From Mucilaginibacter rigui (lineage in GTDB: Bacteria; Bacteroidota; Bacteroidia; Sphingobacteriales; Sphingobacteriaceae), in contig NZ_JACWMW010000001.1 in the NCBI RefSeq assembly GCF_014773275.1, positions 744,001-808,000 on the forward strand: a stretch of DNA of 64,000 nucleotides, written 5' to 3'. The notes beneath the pieces are model-generated. The model worked only from the letters and a program-made list of their open reading frames with translations, was not told where the DNA came from and did not search any database. Positions 61,250 through 64,000 of this stretch are shown piece after piece (the stretch's first letter is position 1; each line of letters begins with the position of its first letter). The position numbers and the translations under genes are program-made.

Positions 61250-62596
61250 CTGCGTAGCAGGTTTATCTGCCCATAGCCTGGCATCAAGGGCCATACAAAC
61301 ATTACGTAAAAAGCGTTTGCCCAATGGTGTTACTGTAAGGCTGTGAGAGTCGAGTTCTACCAAACCATCGTCAGCTATGGCTTCCATACGTTCAAGCCCT
61401 TCCAACAAAGGGATACAAGGCTGCAGGTGATGGTTCCAGCTGGTGTTTCCCCGGCACATAATATTAAGGATGTGTTTACGGATAATAAGGTCATCAGGCG
61501 TTAAAAAATGCCCTTTAAATACAGGCAATTCGCCGGCATTCACTAACGCTGTATATTCCTCTACGTTTTTAACATTTTGCGCAAAAGCATACCAGGTATC
61601 GCTTATAGAAGAAACGCCCAGGCCAACCATTAACTGTGTATACTGATGGGTGTAACCCATAAAGTTGCGGTGTAGTTTACCTTCGCATCCGGCATTGTAA
61701 AGGCTATCTGTTGGCAGCGCGAAATGGTCCATGCCAATTTCATGATAACCTAAATTTGTAAAAAGGAGGCGCCCAAGCTCATACAAAGCTCTTTTGTTAT
61801 TTGCGTCGGGCAAATCTTTTTCTGTAAACCTGCGTTGGCCGGGTTTTATCCATGGTACGTGGGCATAGCTGTAAAATGCTATTCTATCGGGCATTAGCTG
61901 GCTAACCAATGTAATGGTATCATGCAGGCCGGTTATAGTTTGCCTCGGGAGGCCATATATTAAATCAAAATTTATAGATGTATAACCAATGGCCCTTGCC
62001 TGCTCTGTTACGGTTTTAACCTGCTCAAAGCTTTGTATCCGGTTAATAATAAATTGTACATGCGGGTCAAAATCCTGTATACCCAGGCTTAACCTGCGGA
62101 ACCCAAGCTGGTATAAAACCTTTAAGTGCTCTTCTGTTGTATTACCCGGGTGGGCTTCAAAACTGAATTCGGCCTCGGGGTGGATCTCAGAGCCGCTAAG
62201 TATCCCATCCACTAAAGCCTTTAAATGCTCCGGACTAAAAAAAGTGGGTGTACCGCCACCTAAATGCAGTTCGCGGATAACTGGTGTAGCTTTAAAAACC
62301 TTGCGGTACATAGCCCATTCCAATAATACAGCTTTGATGTAAGGCTGCTCAACCGTGTGGTTTTTGGTTATACGGGTATTGCAGCCGCAATAGGTGCACA
62401 AGCTTTCGCAAAAGGGCAGGTGTACATACAGGCTAATGCCGTTAGCGGTATTGGTTTCATCAAATGAGAATTTTACAGACTGTTCCCACGCTTTTTTATC
62501 AAATACATCCTTATCCCAATAGGGTACGGTGGGGTAGCTGGTATAACGCGGTGCTGCAACATTGTACTTATCTATTAAATATTGTGGTGCTTGCAT
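61229..62596 (-). CDS. hemN: Oxygen-independent coproporphyrinogen III oxidase
   Basis: A 455-residue radical SAM enzyme. The cluster motif is FCESLCTYCGC with Cys63, Cys67 and Cys70 (C-x3-C-x2-C), and the HLGGGTPTFF glycine motif follows at about 110. It makes protoporphyrinogen without oxygen, which keeps haem available to cbb3 oxidase. It starts 7 nt after the D-lactate dehydrogenase gene and shares its promoter (63660-63725). hemN is a classic FNR target in other bacteria. Confidence 0.96.
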   Translation of the reverse strand: MQAPQYLIDKYNVAAPRYTSYPTVPYWDKDVFDKKAWEQSVKFSFDETNTANGISLYVHLPFCESLCTYCGCNTRITKNHTVEQPYIKAVLLEWAMYRKVFKATPVIRELHLGGGTPTFFSPEHLKALVDGILSGSEIHPEAEFSFEAHPGNTTEEHLKVLYQLGFRRLSLGIQDFDPHVQFIINRIQSFEQVKTVTEQARAIGYTSINFDLIYGLPRQTITGLHDTITLVSQLMPDRIAFYSYAHVPWIKPGQRRFTEKDLPDANNKRALYELGRLLFTNLGYHEIGMDHFALPTDSLYNAGCEGKLHRNFMGYTHQYTQLMVGLGVSSISDTWYAFAQNVKNVEEYTALVNAGELPVFKGHFLTPDDLIIRKHILNIMCRGNTSWNHHLQPCIPLLEGLERMEAIADDGLVELDSHSLTVTPLGKRFLRNVCMALDARLWADKPATQLFSMAV

Positions 62597-62603
62597 TGGG
62601 GTA

Positions 62604-63635
62604 TTAATTGGCTATTGGTTTAATAATACTTTCGGCCACACGGCAATTTTTAGCACAAACACATGAGTTGCCAACGCATTTATCCAGTTGCCACAGGTCA
62701 AGGTTTTTGATGGTTTGGTCGGCTATCTGCTGTAGTGCTTCTTTTGTTAAAAATGCCTGATGAGGGGTAATAATTACGTTGTTATGGGTCATTAGTTTTT
62801 GTAAAAGCCCGTCTTTCACAGCATCATGCTCATGATCTTCAAAGAACAATCCTTTTTCTTTTTCATAAACATCAAGGCCCAGGTAGCCTATCCGGCCAGC
62901 CTCCAGGGCATCTAATGCATCAACTGTATTTATTAAAGCGCCGCGTGATGTGTTTAAAAGCATTACCCCCGGTTTCATAAACGAAAGGGTTGTTTTATTG
63001 ATAATATGCTTGGTGCTATCGGTAAGTGGTACGTGTAACGAAATAATATCCGACTGGGTAAGCAGGTCATCAAAGCTAACAGGCTCGATGATGTCATTGT
63101 ACTCGGGGAATACTTCATCATAACCTATTACCCGGCAACCTAAACCTTTAAATATTTTGGCCACCGCCTGCCCGATATGCCCCAGGCCTAACAAGCCCAC
63201 GGTTTTACCGTAAAAGTTAAAGCCCACCAACGTATCCAGTTTAAAATCAAAATGATGGCTATGCTCGTCGGCTTGTATAAGGTGCCGGCTTAAGGTAAGC
63301 GCAAGTGCCACGGTATGTTCGGCAATTGCCTGGGGAGAATAAGAAGGTACGTTTGCTAACTTTATGTTTCGGCTTGCAGCGGCAATTTTATCTATATGGT
63401 CTGTACCTACAGATCGTGTGGCAATATACTTTATGCCTAAGTCGGCAAGTTTATTTATTACAGGTGCCGATACATCATCATTTGTGAAAACTATAACAGC
63501 ATCTTTCCCTTCGGCATAAGCCACAGTTTCCAAACTTAGTGGGTTCGAAATAAGGGTTATGTCGTGTTTTTTTTGATTGGCTAAAGCCAGGTACTCTTTC
63601 TCGTACGATTTAATGCTGTATGCTACCACTTTCAT
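62604..63635 (-). CDS. ldhA: D-lactate dehydrogenase, 2-hydroxyacid type
   Basis: A 343-residue NAD-dependent enzyme reducing pyruvate to D-lactate. The Rossmann motif is VGLLGLGHIGQAVAKIF (about 145-161), with catalytic Arg in LNTSRGALINT (about 235), Glu near DVYEKEKGLFFED and His in ITPHQAFLTKEAL. The last 25 residues hold an unusual Cys group, KCVGNSCVCAKNCRV (C-x5-C-x-C-x3-C), beyond the end of most homologues. In operon with hemN, it allows fermentation when oxygen runs out. Confidence 0.92.
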   Translation of the reverse strand: MKVVAYSIKSYEKEYLALANQKKHDITLISNPLSLETVAYAEGKDAVIVFTNDDVSAPVINKLADLGIKYIATRSVGTDHIDKIAAASRNIKLANVPSYSPQAIAEHTVALALTLSRHLIQADEHSHHFDFKLDTLVGFNFYGKTVGLLGLGHIGQAVAKIFKGLGCRVIGYDEVFPEYNDIIEPVSFDDLLTQSDIISLHVPLTDSTKHIINKTTLSFMKPGVMLLNTSRGALINTVDALDALEAGRIGYLGLDVYEKEKGLFFEDHEHDAVKDGLLQKLMTHNNVIITPHQAFLTKEALQQIADQTIKNLDLWQLDKCVGNSCVCAKNCRVAESIIKPIAN

Positions 63636-63659
63636 TTTACTTGGCGTATTTTATAACTA

Positions 63660-63725
63660 CAAAATTACCCAGGCAAAAGCTTTTTAAGTATGAGGTTAGT
63701 CAGCCCTAAATGTGATATTGGTCAG
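63660..63725 (-). promoter_or_regulatory. FNR-like site plus perfect -7 box, 44-nt spacing (ldhA-hemN)
   Basis: Read on the minus strand, CTGAC-CAAT-ATCAC (63725 down to 63712) is followed after 44 nt by TAATTTTG (63667 down to 63660), a perfect TAnnTTTG box. The start of transcription would be about 20 nt before the ATG at 63635. The site overlaps the stop codon of the Crp/Fnr gene upstream. Confidence 0.75.
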
Positions 63726-64000
63726 TTTTTCATTTTAATAAGGCGGCTAAGGTCCTGTATGTGGATAACAGCGCCCTTTTTTTCTATTAATCCCTCTTCC
63801 TTAAAGTCGGTAAGGGTGCGGCTCACGGTTTCAGTAGCTATACCAGCCATTGCGGCCAGTTCCTCGCGCGAGACTTTAAATTCCGCTGCATCATGGTTTT
63901 GTTTGCTTAAGCGTACCAATACCTGCGCTAATCTTTTTCTTACCGAGTTGTAAGCAAGTTCTATTAGTTGTTCTTCTTTTTCGTGGATATTTTGGGCTAA
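63722..64000 (-). CDS. Crp/Fnr family regulator, C-terminal part
   Basis: The gene continues past the right edge; 92 C-terminal residues are visible. A long dimerisation helix (EKEEQLIELAYNSVRKRLAQ) leads into a winged helix-turn-helix: FKVSREELAAMAGIATETVS then RTLTDFKEEGLIEKKGAVIH. The recognition helix has E-T-V-S-R, the same Glu, Ser and Arg spacing that FNR uses to read TTGAT half-sites, unlike the R-E-x3-R of CRP. It is therefore a good candidate to bind the TGAC-N4-GTCA sites in this window. Its sensor domain, and so its signal, cannot be seen. Confidence 0.9.
   Translation of the reverse strand, partial: LAQNIHEKEEQLIELAYNSVRKRLAQVLVRLSKQNHDAAEFKVSREELAAMAGIATETVSRTLTDFKEEGLIEKKGAVIHIQDLSRLIKMKN

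Noticed and set aside
1..64000. tRNA genes, CRISPR arrays, insertion sequences or prophage
   Set aside because: No cloverleaf with CCA-type ends, no regularly spaced repeats, and no transposase, integrase or phage structural genes were recognised.

Overview
The window looks like chromosome of a Sphingobacteriaceae-type Bacteroidota, Mucilaginibacter- or Pedobacter-like. The evidence is a SusC/SusD pair with surface glycosidases, a fused CcoNO cytochrome oxidase subunit, a CcoP with one haem motif, weak Shine-Dalgarno signals, and promoters of the Bacteroidota TAnnTTTG type. I recognised no tRNA, rRNA, CRISPR array or transposase.

Layout. 1-1.6 kb: the 5' end of a TROVE (Ro60-like) gene, divergent from an AT-rich gene of unknown function. 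1.6-8.5 kb: a stress cluster of two universal stress proteins and a calcium-type P-type ATPase, convergent with AI-2E transporter, CDP-alcohol phosphatidyltransferase and DUF2231 genes, plus a 53-codon UspA remnant. 8.5-10.4 kb: a hydrolase and an AraC regulator. 10.8-46.5 kb: a large L-rhamnose/rhamnoside locus. A nine-gene minus-strand operon (rhaT, aldolase-dehydrogenase fusion, rhaI, rhaB, lutA, lutB, lutC, GH78, SGNH esterase) can take rhamnosides through to pyruvate. Divergent GH106 and GH78 genes, GntR and AraC regulators, a GH43-like enzyme, and a plus-strand series (SusC, SusD, GH39-like, rhaM, GH106, arabinose/fucose-isomerase-like) complete it. 46.6-64 kb: a low-oxygen module with an L,D-transpeptidase, a Usp, the cbb3 oxidase genes (ccoI, ccoS, ccoNO, ccoQ, ccoP, ccoG, ccoH, SafE-like), two unknown genes, a YoaK-like protein, hemN, a D-lactate dehydrogenase and the C-terminal half of a Crp/Fnr regulator.

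The strongest unexplained pattern is a 14-bp palindrome, NTGAC-N4-GTCAN with small variations. It precedes seven promoters in the low-oxygen module and in the distant stress cluster. It lies exactly 44 nt (five promoters, plus one weaker minus-strand candidate) or exactly 22 nt (two promoters) upstream of a -7 box. This fits an FNR-family activator working from two helically phased positions, and the Crp/Fnr protein at the right edge is the obvious candidate. It would tie the two gene clusters into one local regulon.

A second pattern is a pair of TATCAAAAAGT-like half-sites with a 21-bp period. It lies upstream of SusC and of the AraC gene, and a decayed copy precedes a GH106 gene. It reads as the operator of the rhamnoside regulator.
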